DNA of 64,000 nt from a virus. The stretch lies in the IMG/VR virus record IMGVR_UViG_3300042379_000363, positions 1 through 64,000 of that record. One strand, given 5' to 3'. Below, in pieces: positions 49,588 through 59,332 of this stretch (its first letter is position 1; every line of letters starts with the position of its first letter). The translations under genes and the position numbers were made by a program. The notes under the pieces were generated by a model, which saw only the letters and a program-made list of their open reading frames with translations, had not been told where the DNA came from and searched no databases.

Positions 49588-51999
49588 TTAAATTCCTCCT
49601 CCATCAGTTATTGTCCAACCATATCCTCCACTCATAGTTGAACCCGTTAATGTATTTTTACCTGGTTGTCCTCCGGATATTGTGTAGTTAGCACTTCCAA
49701 AATTTATTGTTCTTCCTGTATACGGATTTTTAGTTGACCATCCACTATAGATTGAATCTAAATTTGTTGTTGAGAATGTTAATGGTGTTTTACCTAACAT
49801 AAAGTCAGTAAAATTAGTTACATTTGATATACTCCAATTTCCAATATCTTGGTTAAAATATGTATTAATATTAAACATATTGTTCATATTAACAACATTA
49901 GATACATCCCAATTTCCAATAGGGTAATTGAACTCCGAATTATAAAACATATTGTTCATATCACCAACATTTGAAACATTCCATCCGGATAATGGTTGAT
50001 TAAATAGGGAAGATGCGAACATATAATTCATATAAATAACACTTGAAACATCCCAATTATTAATATCTTGATTAAATTGTGAATTTCGGAACATAGATGT
50101 CATATCAACAACATTTGAGACGTTCCATCCAGATAATGGTTGATTAAAATATTGGTCGTTTTGAAACATATTACTCATATTTGTTACCCCTGAAACAGTC
50201 CAATTCCCAATCGGATAATCAAATGATGTATTGACAAACATACCTGACATATTTTTAACTTTTGAGACATCCCAATTTCCGATTGGTTGATTGAATGGGG
50301 AATTGGCAAACATATAAGTCATATCTGTAACTTTTGAAACATTCCACCCAGATAATGGATAGTCAAATGATGACGCATAAAACATATAACCCAAATCTGT
50401 AACCCCCGAAACATTCCAAGACCCAATAGGTTGGTTAAAGTCGGTAGCAGTATTAAACATTTGCCTCATACTATTAACGTTACTTACATTCCATCCGGAT
50501 AATGGTTGATTGAACGATGTTGCTCCTTGGAACATACCTACCATATTTGTAACACCCGAAACATTCCAATTCCCAATTGGTTGATTGAATGGTGAATTGG
50601 CAAACATAAAAGTCATATTATAGACATTTGAAACATTCCATCCGGATAATGGTAGGTTGAAATCAGTGCTTTGGAGTATTGATGTCATATTGGTAACTCC
50701 TGAAACATTCCAATTATTAATTGGTTGGTTGAAGGATGTTGCGTTTTGGAACATACCCTCCATATTAACCACTTTTGAGACATCCCAATTTCCGATTGGT
50801 TGATTGAATGGGGTGCTAGCAAACATATAATACGTACTTGTAACATTTGAAACATTCCAACCTGACAACGGTTGATTAAACGGTGTGCCGTTAAACATAT
50901 AATTCATATAAATAACACTTGAAACATCCCAATTATTAATATCTTGATTAAATTGTGAATTTTGGAACATATATGTCATAGACGCAACATTTGAAACGTT
51001 CCAACCTGATAATGGTTGGTTGAAAGATGTTGTTCCTTGGAACATATTCGACATATTTGTAACACCTGAAACAGTCCAACCAGATAATGGTTCGTTGAAA
51101 GATGTTGCTCCTTGGAACATATAACTCATATCCTCAACTCCCGAAACATCCCAATTATTAATGTTATCGTTAAAATTACTTTGACCAAACATTCCTGACA
51201 TACCTGTAATGTTAGAAACATCCCAATTATTAATATTATTTATGGTTGTAATAGACGAACATCCACGAAATATATATGTTAAATTTGTCACTTGAGATAA
51301 ATTTAGAGTGTCAGTAACACCTGTTAATATTAAATTAGAACACTCATAAAAATTATATGATAGTTGAGTTATGTTAAGACATCCCCACTGTGTTATTTCT
51401 CTTATTTTAAGTTTACTTGTTGGTGTATAATAAAACGACCACACATTAACTTTACCTGTAATAGTTATTACATAGTCATCAGGAGTTGTATAAATATGTG
51501 TCCTATTTGCAAATGTATTCGCCGAAAAATTTCCATCACCCCAATCAATGGTTCCTGAATAATCTAAACCGTAATAAGGTAATGTTATACTCTCAGACGG
51601 AGATGTTGTTCTCCACACAGATATAAATGGTAATAATGGTGTAGAACTTGGTGTTGGTGTCATTGTAGGTGTTGGAGTTGGGGTTGGGGTTGTAATATCT
51701 AAACCTAATAAATCACAATTTGGTGCGGGTGTGTTTGTTGGTGTTGGAGTATTTGTTGGAGTTAATGTCATTGTTGTTGTTGGAGTAGGCGTAGGTGTTA
51801 AACAAGGAACATTTAACAAACAAGTTTTACCCGAATCAAGTAAATAAATGTTATATGTTCCGTAGTAATTTTCCGAATAATAATTATATGGTAAGTTAAC
51901 TTCACCGATATTAATACTCCCACCCGAACAAGGGTAAAAGGTAATGTCGGCGAATTGTCCGTCGTAATTTATTGATAATATTTTTAAAATTGTTCCCAT
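49588..51999 (-). CDS. Virion surface protein: adaptor-like N-domain, PKD-like domain, about 20 BspA-type repeats
   Basis: 803 residues. Adaptor-like N-domain (ILSINYDGQFADITFYPCSG), a short TPTPT linker (about 50 residues), PKD-like domain (GTIDWGDGNFSAN), about 20 BspA-type repeats and the shared C-terminal cap. Two repeats (DINNWDVSSVIYMNYMF) are identical in two places, showing recent internal duplication or gene conversion. It stands between two close paralogues, an array made by gene duplication. Likely a modular adhesin on the tail or head surface. Confidence 0.82.
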   Translation of the reverse strand: MGTILKILSINYDGQFADITFYPCSGGSINIGEVNLPYNYYSENYYGTYNIYLLDSGKTCLLNVPCLTPTPTPTTTMTLTPTNTPTPTNTPAPNCDLLGLDITTPTPTPTPTMTPTPSSTPLLPFISVWRTTSPSESITLPYYGLDYSGTIDWGDGNFSANTFANRTHIYTTPDDYVITITGKVNVWSFYYTPTSKLKIREITQWGCLNITQLSYNFYECSNLILTGVTDTLNLSQVTNLTYIFRGCSSITTINNINNWDVSNITGMSGMFGQSNFNDNINNWDVSGVEDMSYMFQGATSFNEPLSGWTVSGVTNMSNMFQGTTSFNQPLSGWNVSNVASMTYMFQNSQFNQDINNWDVSSVIYMNYMFNGTPFNQPLSGWNVSNVTSTYYMFASTPFNQPIGNWDVSKVVNMEGMFQNATSFNQPINNWNVSGVTNMTSILQSTDFNLPLSGWNVSNVYNMTFMFANSPFNQPIGNWNVSGVTNMVGMFQGATSFNQPLSGWNVSNVNSMRQMFNTATDFNQPIGSWNVSGVTDLGYMFYASSFDYPLSGWNVSKVTDMTYMFANSPFNQPIGNWDVSKVKNMSGMFVNTSFDYPIGNWTVSGVTNMSNMFQNDQYFNQPLSGWNVSNVVDMTSMFRNSQFNQDINNWDVSSVIYMNYMFASSLFNQPLSGWNVSNVGDMNNMFYNSEFNYPIGNWDVSNVVNMNNMFNINTYFNQDIGNWSISNVTNFTDFMLGKTPLTFSTTNLDSIYSGWSTKNPYTGRTINFGSANYTISGGQPGKNTLTGSTMSGGYGWTITDGGGI

Positions 52000-52002
52000 A
52001 TA

Positions 52003-55000
52003 TTATATCCCCCCATCTGTTATTGTCCAACCATATCCACCGCTCATAGTTGAACCTGTTAGTATATCTTTACCCGGTTGACTCGCTAATGTGTATTTTG
52101 CAGAACCAAAATTAATTGTTAATCCGGTTTGCGGTGTTTTGGTTTGCCATCCATTATAAATAGAATCTAAATTTATTGTTGAGAATGTAATCGGTGTTTT
52201 TGCAAACATAAAATCAGTGAAATTGGTTACTCCCGATATATTCCAATTTCCGATGTCTTGGTTAAATGATGAACTTTGGAACATAGATGTCATTCCTGTA
52301 ACATTTAAAACATCCCAATTACCAATAGGATAATTAAATGGTGAATTGTAAAACATAAAAGACATATTTCTAACGTTTGACACACTCCATCCGGATAATG
52401 GTTGGTTAAAATATGCGTTTTGATAAAACATAGAACCCATATCTGTAACACCTGAAACATTCCACGAATTAATGTTTTGGTTAAATTGTGAAGTTGATGC
52501 GAACATAGAATTCATATTTGTAACCTTTGAAACATTCCAGCCTGATAATGGTAAATTAAATGACGCACCATAAAACATATTAGACATATTTGTTACCTTT
52601 GAAACATTCCAATTATTAAGAGAATAATTAAATGGGGTGTATCTAAACATACCACTCATACTTGTAACCCCTGAAACATTCCACATACTTATATCTTGGT
52701 TAAATAAGGTTCCATCAAACATACCTGCCATAGTAGATGTAACCTTTGAAACATTCCAACCTGATAATGGTTGATTAAAAGAAGATTGTCTAAACATATT
52801 TTCCATACTTGTAACCCCTGAAACATTCCACGAATTTATATTATGGTTAAATGCTCCAAATTGGAACATACGATTCATATCTGTAACATTTGAAACACTC
52901 CAAGAACTTATATCATCGTCAAAAGTTGATGATTGAAACATATTACTCATAACGGTAATTCCTGAAACATTCCAACTATTAACGTTGTTGATGGTTGTAA
53001 GAGATGAACAACCTCCAAACATATAAATTAAATTATTAACACTTGTTAAATCAATAGTGTCCGTAACACCGGTTAATACTAAATTACTACATCCTCTAAA
53101 AACTTGAGCACCATTACTAATTTTTAATGGTCCCCATTTTAAAACTTCTCTAATTTTTAATATGTCACCAGTATTACCAAACGCCCAACCATTAGTTGTT
53201 CCATAAATTGTAACAGTAGAATTACCTGATAATGAGTATGTGTGTGTTCTATTTGCATATGTGTTAGCGGATATACTACCGTCGCCCCAATCTATTGTTC
53301 CACTATATGTTCCTGATGGTGAATATGGTAATGTAATACTTTCAGATGGTGTTGTTGTTCTCCATACTGAAACAAACGATGGTGGTAATGTTGGTGTTGG
53401 AGTAACTGTATTGGTTGGTGTAACCGTCTGAGTTGGTGTTGGAGTAGGTGTTGGTAATATTAAAGTCCCGCTAATATCGTATTCACAGGTAAGATTAAAA
53501 GCTGTAATTCCGTTCAAACCGGTTGAGTAATAACCACCAATAAACCCTTTATAACCATCTTTAAAATTAAGAGAATAAAGATTACCTCCTGAAATAAAAC
53601 TACTTACATTTTCTGTCTGAGTTAAAACAGGAACAATTGAAGTTAAATCATACGGTGTAGATAGTGTTTGTCTTCTTATACTTGGACCTGATACTATTGA
53701 AAACAAATAAGTTCCACTATTTTGAAAAGTAAAATCGGAAACAATTGAGTTGGAAATTGATTGAATTTCCACAACCCCCGTATTTATAACCCAAGGTGTG
53801 GTTAAACTATATTTTTTAAGAAGGCTACCCGTAACAGTAACAAACATAAATAAACCGTCAGGGGTAAAATCAATATGTGACGGAGTTAAACCAACTATAG
53901 TAAATAAGTCACCGGGTGAATAACTAGATGTTGTAACATCCCACGATGTTGATAATATATATCTAAGGACACTTTTTGATGCTGTCTCAACTACAAATAA
54001 TTTACTACCGTCCGGTGAAAAATGATGACCAATTACACTAGTAGGGGTTAATCCGGAAATTACCGGAACAGCAATTGAACATCCTATTAGTGGTAATGTA
54101 ATTGTTGAAACATCCCACGGTGTTGATAATGAATAAGCACATACACTATCAGTTGGTGAACCATTATGAATTGCAATATATAATATCGTACCATCCGGTT
54201 TGAAAGACGCACTAGTATGAAGTGGTATATTAATAAATTTTTCACCACTATATATCATTTGTGGAATACAAACTGTTGGAGTAGGTGTAGGTGTAAGTGT
54301 ATTAGTTGGGGTTTGAGTATTTGTTGGTGTATTAGTTGGTGTTTGAGTAACCGTCGGTGTTTGTGTAACCGTTGGGGTTTGAGTATTTGTTGGTGTTACT
54401 GTCATTGTTGGTGTTGGTGTTGGTGTTGGGCAAGGATTGTCTACCTCACACAGAACACAATTTGAGTATGATGTAACACTAATAATTAAAGATTGACTAT
54501 TATATGGTGGACCACTTACCGCAGTCCCACAACCACTAAATCCATCAGTGTTGATGTAATAAGTGTTACCAACAATAATAGGGGTTGATACACCACCAAC
54601 TTTATATACGGTAAGACTATCACAACAATCTTGGAAATACTCAACTGTTGGTGGTAATGGAGAGGATGTTGGGGTTTGTGTTGGGGTTTGTGTTGGCGTC
54701 TCAGTTTGTGTTGGTGTTGGAGTTTGTGTTGGCGTCTCAGTTTGTGTTGGTGTTTGTGTTGGCGTCTCAGTTTGTGTTGGTGTTTGTGTTATTGTTTGTG
54801 TTGGAGTTGGTGTTGGGGTTGGTGTTGGGGTATTTGTAAATAATTCGACTTCATATGTGAAATCACACGCTAATGATGTTGATGTTGGAGTTGGAGTGAT
54901 TGCGTTAACATAATAACTAAAATCACAATATAATGGTGTTGCAGTTTGAGTTGGTGTTGGAGTATATGTAGGTGTTGGCGTATTTGATGGGGTTATTGAT

Positions 55001-55191
55001 AGTGTTGGAGTTTGAGTTGGAGTGTTACTTGGTGTTTGACTTGGTGGGTTTCCACCAGCATCGGCATACGCAGGTAAACGCTTAGTAAATCCAGGTGGGA
55101 TAATTTTCACATTATAAATCCCCTGACCAATAACATTAAGTCTTGACCCCCCGATTATATTACCCGATTTTTTTCTACTATCAAATCCCAT
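52003..55191 (-). CDS. Virion surface protein: Pro-Thr linkers, beta-propeller-like region, PKD-like domain, about 11 BspA-type repeats
   Basis: 1062 residues. Its own N-terminus (VIGQGIYNVKIIPPGFTKRL) differs from the shared N-domain. Then TPTPT linkers with small Cys domains; a region of about 270 residues with propeller-like blades (TLSTPYDLT, SLTTPWVINT, LSTSWDVTTSSYSPG; each with a SLSTPWD-type segment and GTxLxxxxxG turns); a TPT linker; a PKD-like domain (GTIDWGDGSISAN); about 11 BspA-type repeats; and the common cap. It directly follows terminase. Probably a host-binding protein; the propeller could add another binding surface. Confidence 0.82.
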   Translation of the reverse strand: MGFDSRKKSGNIIGGSRLNVIGQGIYNVKIIPPGFTKRLPAYADAGGNPPSQTPSNTPTQTPTLSITPSNTPTPTYTPTPTQTATPLYCDFSYYVNAITPTPTSTSLACDFTYEVELFTNTPTPTPTPTPTQTITQTPTQTETPTQTPTQTETPTQTPTPTQTETPTQTPTQTPTSSPLPPTVEYFQDCCDSLTVYKVGGVSTPIIVGNTYYINTDGFSGCGTAVSGPPYNSQSLIISVTSYSNCVLCEVDNPCPTPTPTPTMTVTPTNTQTPTVTQTPTVTQTPTNTPTNTQTPTNTLTPTPTPTVCIPQMIYSGEKFINIPLHTSASFKPDGTILYIAIHNGSPTDSVCAYSLSTPWDVSTITLPLIGCSIAVPVISGLTPTSVIGHHFSPDGSKLFVVETASKSVLRYILSTSWDVTTSSYSPGDLFTIVGLTPSHIDFTPDGLFMFVTVTGSLLKKYSLTTPWVINTGVVEIQSISNSIVSDFTFQNSGTYLFSIVSGPSIRRQTLSTPYDLTSIVPVLTQTENVSSFISGGNLYSLNFKDGYKGFIGGYYSTGLNGITAFNLTCEYDISGTLILPTPTPTPTQTVTPTNTVTPTPTLPPSFVSVWRTTTPSESITLPYSPSGTYSGTIDWGDGSISANTYANRTHTYSLSGNSTVTIYGTTNGWAFGNTGDILKIREVLKWGPLKISNGAQVFRGCSNLVLTGVTDTIDLTSVNNLIYMFGGCSSLTTINNVNSWNVSGITVMSNMFQSSTFDDDISSWSVSNVTDMNRMFQFGAFNHNINSWNVSGVTSMENMFRQSSFNQPLSGWNVSKVTSTMAGMFDGTLFNQDISMWNVSGVTSMSGMFRYTPFNYSLNNWNVSKVTNMSNMFYGASFNLPLSGWNVSKVTNMNSMFASTSQFNQNINSWNVSGVTDMGSMFYQNAYFNQPLSGWSVSNVRNMSFMFYNSPFNYPIGNWDVLNVTGMTSMFQSSSFNQDIGNWNISGVTNFTDFMFAKTPITFSTINLDSIYNGWQTKTPQTGLTINFGSAKYTLASQPGKDILTGSTMSGGYGWTITDGGI
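54285..54430 (-). repeat. Pro-Thr linker microsatellite
   Basis: G/T-rich hexamer array coding for TPTVTQTPTNTPTNT linker ahead of the propeller-like region. Confidence 0.8.
54660..54840 (-). repeat. Pro-Thr linker microsatellite with 24-30 bp units
   Basis: The block gttggcgtctcagtttgtgt occurs three times in a row with intervening ggtgttt, giving an evenly repeated TQTETPTQTPT protein pattern. Confidence 0.85.
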
Positions 55192-55203
55192 TTATTCTTT
55201 TTA

Positions 55204-55211
55204 AATAAATA
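55204..55211 (-). promoter_or_regulatory. Putative late-promoter element (TATTTATT)
   Basis: 12 bases before ATG 55191, in the gap after terminase; would serve the surface-protein array. Confidence 0.5.
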
Positions 55212-56981
55212 TTACATTCCGCCAAATAACCAACCATATTTTTGATAATCGTCTCGACTAACTTGTTGGCTGTTAAATTGATTTATTCTATCTTGATAAT
55301 GTGGGATTACAGGGTTAAAATTGATGTTTTCTTTAATTGATTCATTATTGTTAACGGACCAAGAATCTAACATCGCTTTAGTTTGTTCCGTAACTTTAGT
55401 TAATTTTCCAAAAGAAGACTCCGCAACATACGTCGCCATCGCGATTGACATAATTAAATCATCGTGATGTCCTTTTTGGTGGTCAGGTCTACCATTGATA
55501 TATACAAAGGTGTTCATCTCATTATTTAAACGAGAACTATAAATCCTAAATTTATGTCTCATCGCCTCTTCAAATGAGGCAATAATTTGAACCCTTTTAT
55601 TATTAAAATTTAATCCCGGAATTTTATCTGCCGCGGCTGGGTCGTATTTCCATTTGTTAGAGACATCAACACCATCAACATATAAATCACGATAATTCAT
55701 TTCTTGGAGTTTTCTTGAAGTTGCAACACCCATACCACCTGTAATATCGATAACGACAAAACAAGAATATATAACAGCCCATTTATGACAAATTTCAGCC
55801 ATAGTATCGGGTGGTAATTTACCAACATATTCAGCAACTTGTTCTCTTTCATCAAAATCAACAATTTGAAATGAACTAAAATCTTCAGAATCCCCACGGG
55901 AAACGTCGACACCCATAATGTATTTATGTCCAACAACCGGTTCCTTCCAAATCCAAAGAGCATTCCCCATCAATTTGTTAATAGGTTCTTGGATTTGATT
56001 TTCACGAATATCTTGCATCATAAGAGAATCAAATACGTTATCTCCGGAACCTAAAAAGTTACATTCTAACTCCTGAGAAACCTTACGTTTATCGTATTTT
56101 AATTTCTTAACCATCGCCTCAAACCAAGATGAACAAGGTTTGTATCCGTCATTCATTAATAATTTAACATCATCAAAGTTTCGAGCGTCATATGATTTAC
56201 TACCCCAATCAATAAATCCATTAGGGTCATATTCCTCTTTGTTTAACAAATAATGAATAATGTTATCTGTTTTAACAAAAAATAAATCTTTGGTGTATCT
56301 TGGGTCTCGATACCAAAACATTTCCGTAATTTTGAAGTCATTCATATTACGTAACGCTTGGTCGTATATTTCATAGTAAATTGCGTCATAACCGTTAGGT
56401 GTTGAAACCACAATTACTTTACCCCCCGTAGATAGGGACGCCATACAGGCAGACCAGAAATCACTATCTGCCTCAATAAACGCCGCCTCATCAAATACAA
56501 GTATGGTTGGTGTAAATCCACGCAAGGCATCCTTAGATGTTGCAACGGCTTTAACCTCACATCCGTTTGTTAACTTATAATGTTTTTGGGAATTTTTTGC
56601 TTTATCAAAATCTACACCTGTCCAAGACGGCCATTGACCAACGAACGCTTTTATCTTGTTCGCCATCTCCAATGAAGTATCCAACTTATTGGCGATAATT
56701 AATATTTTTTCGGGAGTTTCTTTTCTTGCGAATACAAGTTTTTTAGACATCCAAGCCGCGGTAACTGTTGATACCCCGGCCTGTCTGTATTTTAATGCTA
56801 TATTCTCATTGTATTCTTCGTAGTCATTCAGTAATGTTAACTGGTCCGGAAAAAGTTCCAATGGAACATATTTTTTAACGGTGTTATCATAAGTTTCTAA
56901 ATACGTCTTAAGTGCGTATTCAATATCTCTACTACATTTTACGTATTCTATTAATACTTGTTCTTTTGTTAAATTCGACAT
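55212..56981 (-). CDS. Terminase large subunit (T4 gp17-like)
   Basis: 589 residues. ATPase part: YRQAGVST (residues 65-72) in the Walker A place, as in other gp17 relatives that have a changed P-loop; LVFDEAAF with Asp164-Glu165 as Walker B; VVSTPNGYDA as coupling motif. Nuclease part: MGVDVSRGDSEDF (Asp358), VVIDITGGMG and HHDDLIMSIAMA with three acid positions for metal ions. It drives DNA into the head and cuts the concatemer. Position upstream of the surface array and portal parallels the T4 order gp17-(18-19)-gp20. No small subunit is recognised, but the genes upstream may include it. Confidence 0.94.
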   Translation of the reverse strand: MSNLTKEQVLIEYVKCSRDIEYALKTYLETYDNTVKKYVPLELFPDQLTLLNDYEEYNENIALKYRQAGVSTVTAAWMSKKLVFARKETPEKILIIANKLDTSLEMANKIKAFVGQWPSWTGVDFDKAKNSQKHYKLTNGCEVKAVATSKDALRGFTPTILVFDEAAFIEADSDFWSACMASLSTGGKVIVVSTPNGYDAIYYEIYDQALRNMNDFKITEMFWYRDPRYTKDLFFVKTDNIIHYLLNKEEYDPNGFIDWGSKSYDARNFDDVKLLMNDGYKPCSSWFEAMVKKLKYDKRKVSQELECNFLGSGDNVFDSLMMQDIRENQIQEPINKLMGNALWIWKEPVVGHKYIMGVDVSRGDSEDFSSFQIVDFDEREQVAEYVGKLPPDTMAEICHKWAVIYSCFVVIDITGGMGVATSRKLQEMNYRDLYVDGVDVSNKWKYDPAAADKIPGLNFNNKRVQIIASFEEAMRHKFRIYSSRLNNEMNTFVYINGRPDHQKGHHDDLIMSIAMATYVAESSFGKLTKVTEQTKAMLDSWSVNNNESIKENINFNPVIPHYQDRINQFNSQQVSRDDYQKYGWLFGGM

Positions 56982-57002
56982 ACATACTGTTGTCGGTAAT
57001 TT

Positions 57003-58391
57003 TTAGAATCCTAACGAAGATAAATCAATATCATCTAAGTCATCTAAGTCATCAAATCCGTAATCACCATAATTTTCACTATCGTCTTCATCATCTTCGT
57101 CATCAGACATTTTTGATTCATACTCGTGGTTTTTAAGGATTTCAACGATTTCTGCAACCATTCTATTTATTACCTCTTTTGCTTCAGGTTTATCAGCCAT
57201 AATGGCTTTCGCTAATACAATAAAATCTTTCGCCTCTAATTGAGACAATTTCATAAATAAGTATTGTTGAAGGTGTCTTTGGTCGTCTTCATATAATTTA
57301 TCAGGCCAAGAATCTCTGAATTTTTCCCAAAATATTGGACCTAATCTTGAATCCCATATTTCTGCTGGTAATGTATCCTCAGCACCGACAACCATACTTC
57401 TTTGAACAGGGTCGTTTGGTAATCCTTGGTCACCATATAATGAATAAATACCTTTAACTATTTCGTGAACTAATAAAGGGAATGTAAATGCTTTCGCTTT
57501 AATTGTTGGTGGGTCAGTTTCAGGGTCAGATTCTGATTGTCCCATTTGACCACCTCCACCACCGGCCATATTTTCCATATCCGGATATAACCAATATAAG
57601 TGTTCCATCAATGATTGTGTAACACCATATAGGTTTAGTAAGTTTGGACTTAATCTATTTATCTCGTCACTAACTAATGTATACATATGTCCACCTTTAA
57701 ATGCCGCTCCTTGAACTAATGAATTAATCATTCTTCTTTTTGCTTTCTCTAAATTGAATTTTTCCATAGAATCCATAAAGTCTTCTATTTCTTCTTGGTG
57801 TTCTTCGCTTTCTTTGAATGCTTCTTCGACATCTTCTTCGTCCGGTTGTTCCGGTTGTGTTTGCATTCCTTCAGACGCTCCCATTGGTCCATTAACTAAT
57901 TCAACCTCAAACTGTAATTGACCTTCAGGAATACCTAATTCTTTTTTAACTAAATCAACTGCCAAGTTTTCAAGATATTCTTTGTTTTGAACTTCAACTC
58001 TTTTAATTTGTTGTAAACTACCCATTACAGAACTCATTAGTCCCATCATTGGATTATTTCCCTGAATTGGTGTAGTATCACCTAAAAATCTTCTTACTTT
58101 GTCTACAGAGTCTTTAAATCGTTGAGAGGTAATCATTTCAATGAAATCTCTATCACCATCTTGTGGTAATGCTGGATGTTCTTTATATGGGGTTTCTCTT
58201 TGATTAATTTGTCTTTCAATACCCGGTTCCATTCTTTCAGGACCATCATAACTAACAGGAGCCTCATTTAAACGACGATTAATTTCGTTCAACATAGTTG
58301 TTTGATTATTGGTTAACCCTTCATTAACTAATTTTTTATCTAAGTCACTTTTGGCTTTCAATATTTTTTCCATTTTTAAATTTACGCTCAT
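57003..58391 (-). CDS. Unknown structural-type protein (462 aa) upstream of terminase
   Basis: 462 residues, acidic, with Gly-rich and Asp-rich stretches (MAGGGGGQMGQ; the final 40 residues are almost all Asp/Glu). N-terminal part contains several LNE/VNE sites that could be cut by the prohead protease (KKLVNE, MLNE, RLNE). The middle, roughly residues 230-400, looks like a compact helical domain (HMYTLVSDEINRLSPNLLNL). No family recognised. By T4 position a neck, tail-completion or small-terminase-like role is possible. Confidence 0.65.
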   Translation of the reverse strand: MSVNLKMEKILKAKSDLDKKLVNEGLTNNQTTMLNEINRRLNEAPVSYDGPERMEPGIERQINQRETPYKEHPALPQDGDRDFIEMITSQRFKDSVDKVRRFLGDTTPIQGNNPMMGLMSSVMGSLQQIKRVEVQNKEYLENLAVDLVKKELGIPEGQLQFEVELVNGPMGASEGMQTQPEQPDEEDVEEAFKESEEHQEEIEDFMDSMEKFNLEKAKRRMINSLVQGAAFKGGHMYTLVSDEINRLSPNLLNLYGVTQSLMEHLYWLYPDMENMAGGGGGQMGQSESDPETDPPTIKAKAFTFPLLVHEIVKGIYSLYGDQGLPNDPVQRSMVVGAEDTLPAEIWDSRLGPIFWEKFRDSWPDKLYEDDQRHLQQYLFMKLSQLEAKDFIVLAKAIMADKPEAKEVINRMVAEIVEILKNHEYESKMSDDEDDEDDSENYGDYGFDDLDDLDDIDLSSLGF

Positions 58392-58393
58392 AA

Positions 58394-59332
58394 TTATTTT
58401 GTTTTAAGTCCTAACTGATTGAATTTTAAAAAACTTGGTAATTCTCTTTTAATTGCTTTTGGAGCACCTTGTTTACTTGGGTCCGGAGCAAAAGGATGTT
58501 TTGGTTTTGTTCCCGGATTAACTTTTGGTTTTGCCGGTGCAGTTTTTGTATCCTCATCCATCACTCTTTTTTTTGCTTTAGGAGCTCCTTTTTTATCAGG
58601 GTCCGGTTGGAATGGATGTTTTGGTTTTGTACCAGGACTAACCTTTGGTTTCGCCGGAGCTGTCTTTGTGTCTCCTTCTAAAAGATTATTAAAATCTTTT
58701 TTAGACATTTTTGGTGTAATGTGTTTTTCTACAAGTCTCATAATTTCTTTTTCAATTTTACTTTCTCCCATAGTAACACTTGGTTTTACCTGACTTAATT
58801 TGGATTGAGCAATTTTATTTAAAGCCCCACCAACCATATCATCATAACCTTCTTTGGTTTCTTTTTTCTTTTCAGGAAGTTTGGCAAAGTTAGTCTTTTC
58901 AGCAAACTCATCAGCCATTTTACACCATTTTTTTTGTTCTTTTGTTTTTCCATCACCACATTTAGCGAAGAAATATTTTTGTTGTTTTTTTGATTCAAAT
59001 TTTTCATCAATTTCTTTTTCTTCAAACATACCCATACCGTCCTCAGTCGCGTCAGGGTCTTGGACAACATTTAAAGTATTGTCTTGTTCGTTAGGGGTTG
59101 CAAGAATAGTCCCATCAGGATTTTTCTTTACATTATACCCTTTAGGTGTTGCAGGTAAATTACCACCTTTATCACCAACTTTATATCCTGTTTTAGCAGG
59201 TTCAGTTACCGTACTAACTTGTTCTTGTAATTTACTGAACAACACATCAACCTGACTATCAGTCATTTTATTTAGAGTAGACGCTTTAATTCCCTCCTTC
59301 ACTAGTTTTAATTTTTTTTGATTAGTGTTCAT
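58394..59332 (-). CDS. Unknown protein with C-terminal duplicated 40-residue repeat
   Basis: 312 residues from ATG 59332 (an upstream TTG at 59350 is rejected, as it lies inside the previous gene). N-terminal helix with LVKEG, a segment rich in Lys and Cys (QQKYFFAKCGDGKTKEQKKW), and at the C-terminus two near-identical units of about 40 residues (DTKTAPAKPK, PGTKPKHPF, GAPKA). The repeat is basic and probably disordered, of the sort that binds DNA or forms a core. No family recognised. It overlaps the upstream gene by 11 bases. Confidence 0.65.
   Translation of the reverse strand: MNTNQKKLKLVKEGIKASTLNKMTDSQVDVLFSKLQEQVSTVTEPAKTGYKVGDKGGNLPATPKGYNVKKNPDGTILATPNEQDNTLNVVQDPDATEDGMGMFEEKEIDEKFESKKQQKYFFAKCGDGKTKEQKKWCKMADEFAEKTNFAKLPEKKKETKEGYDDMVGGALNKIAQSKLSQVKPSVTMGESKIEKEIMRLVEKHITPKMSKKDFNNLLEGDTKTAPAKPKVSPGTKPKHPFQPDPDKKGAPKAKKRVMDEDTKTAPAKPKVNPGTKPKHPFAPDPSKQGAPKAIKRELPSFLKFNQLGLKTK
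58425..58680 (-). repeat. Direct repeat of about 120 bp inside coding sequence
   Basis: Two copies, roughly 58440-58560 and 58560-58680. Each contains ggatgttttggttttgt and tttggttttgccggtgcag-like blocks, with a few base changes between them, giving the duplicated 40-residue unit. Confidence 0.8.

Noticed and set aside
49583-49604. Shine-Dalgarno-like AGGAGGA before the surface gene and an upstream ATG at 49604
   Set aside because: The bases encode the DGGGI end of the upstream protein; the ATG at 49604 would add residues absent from all paralogues.
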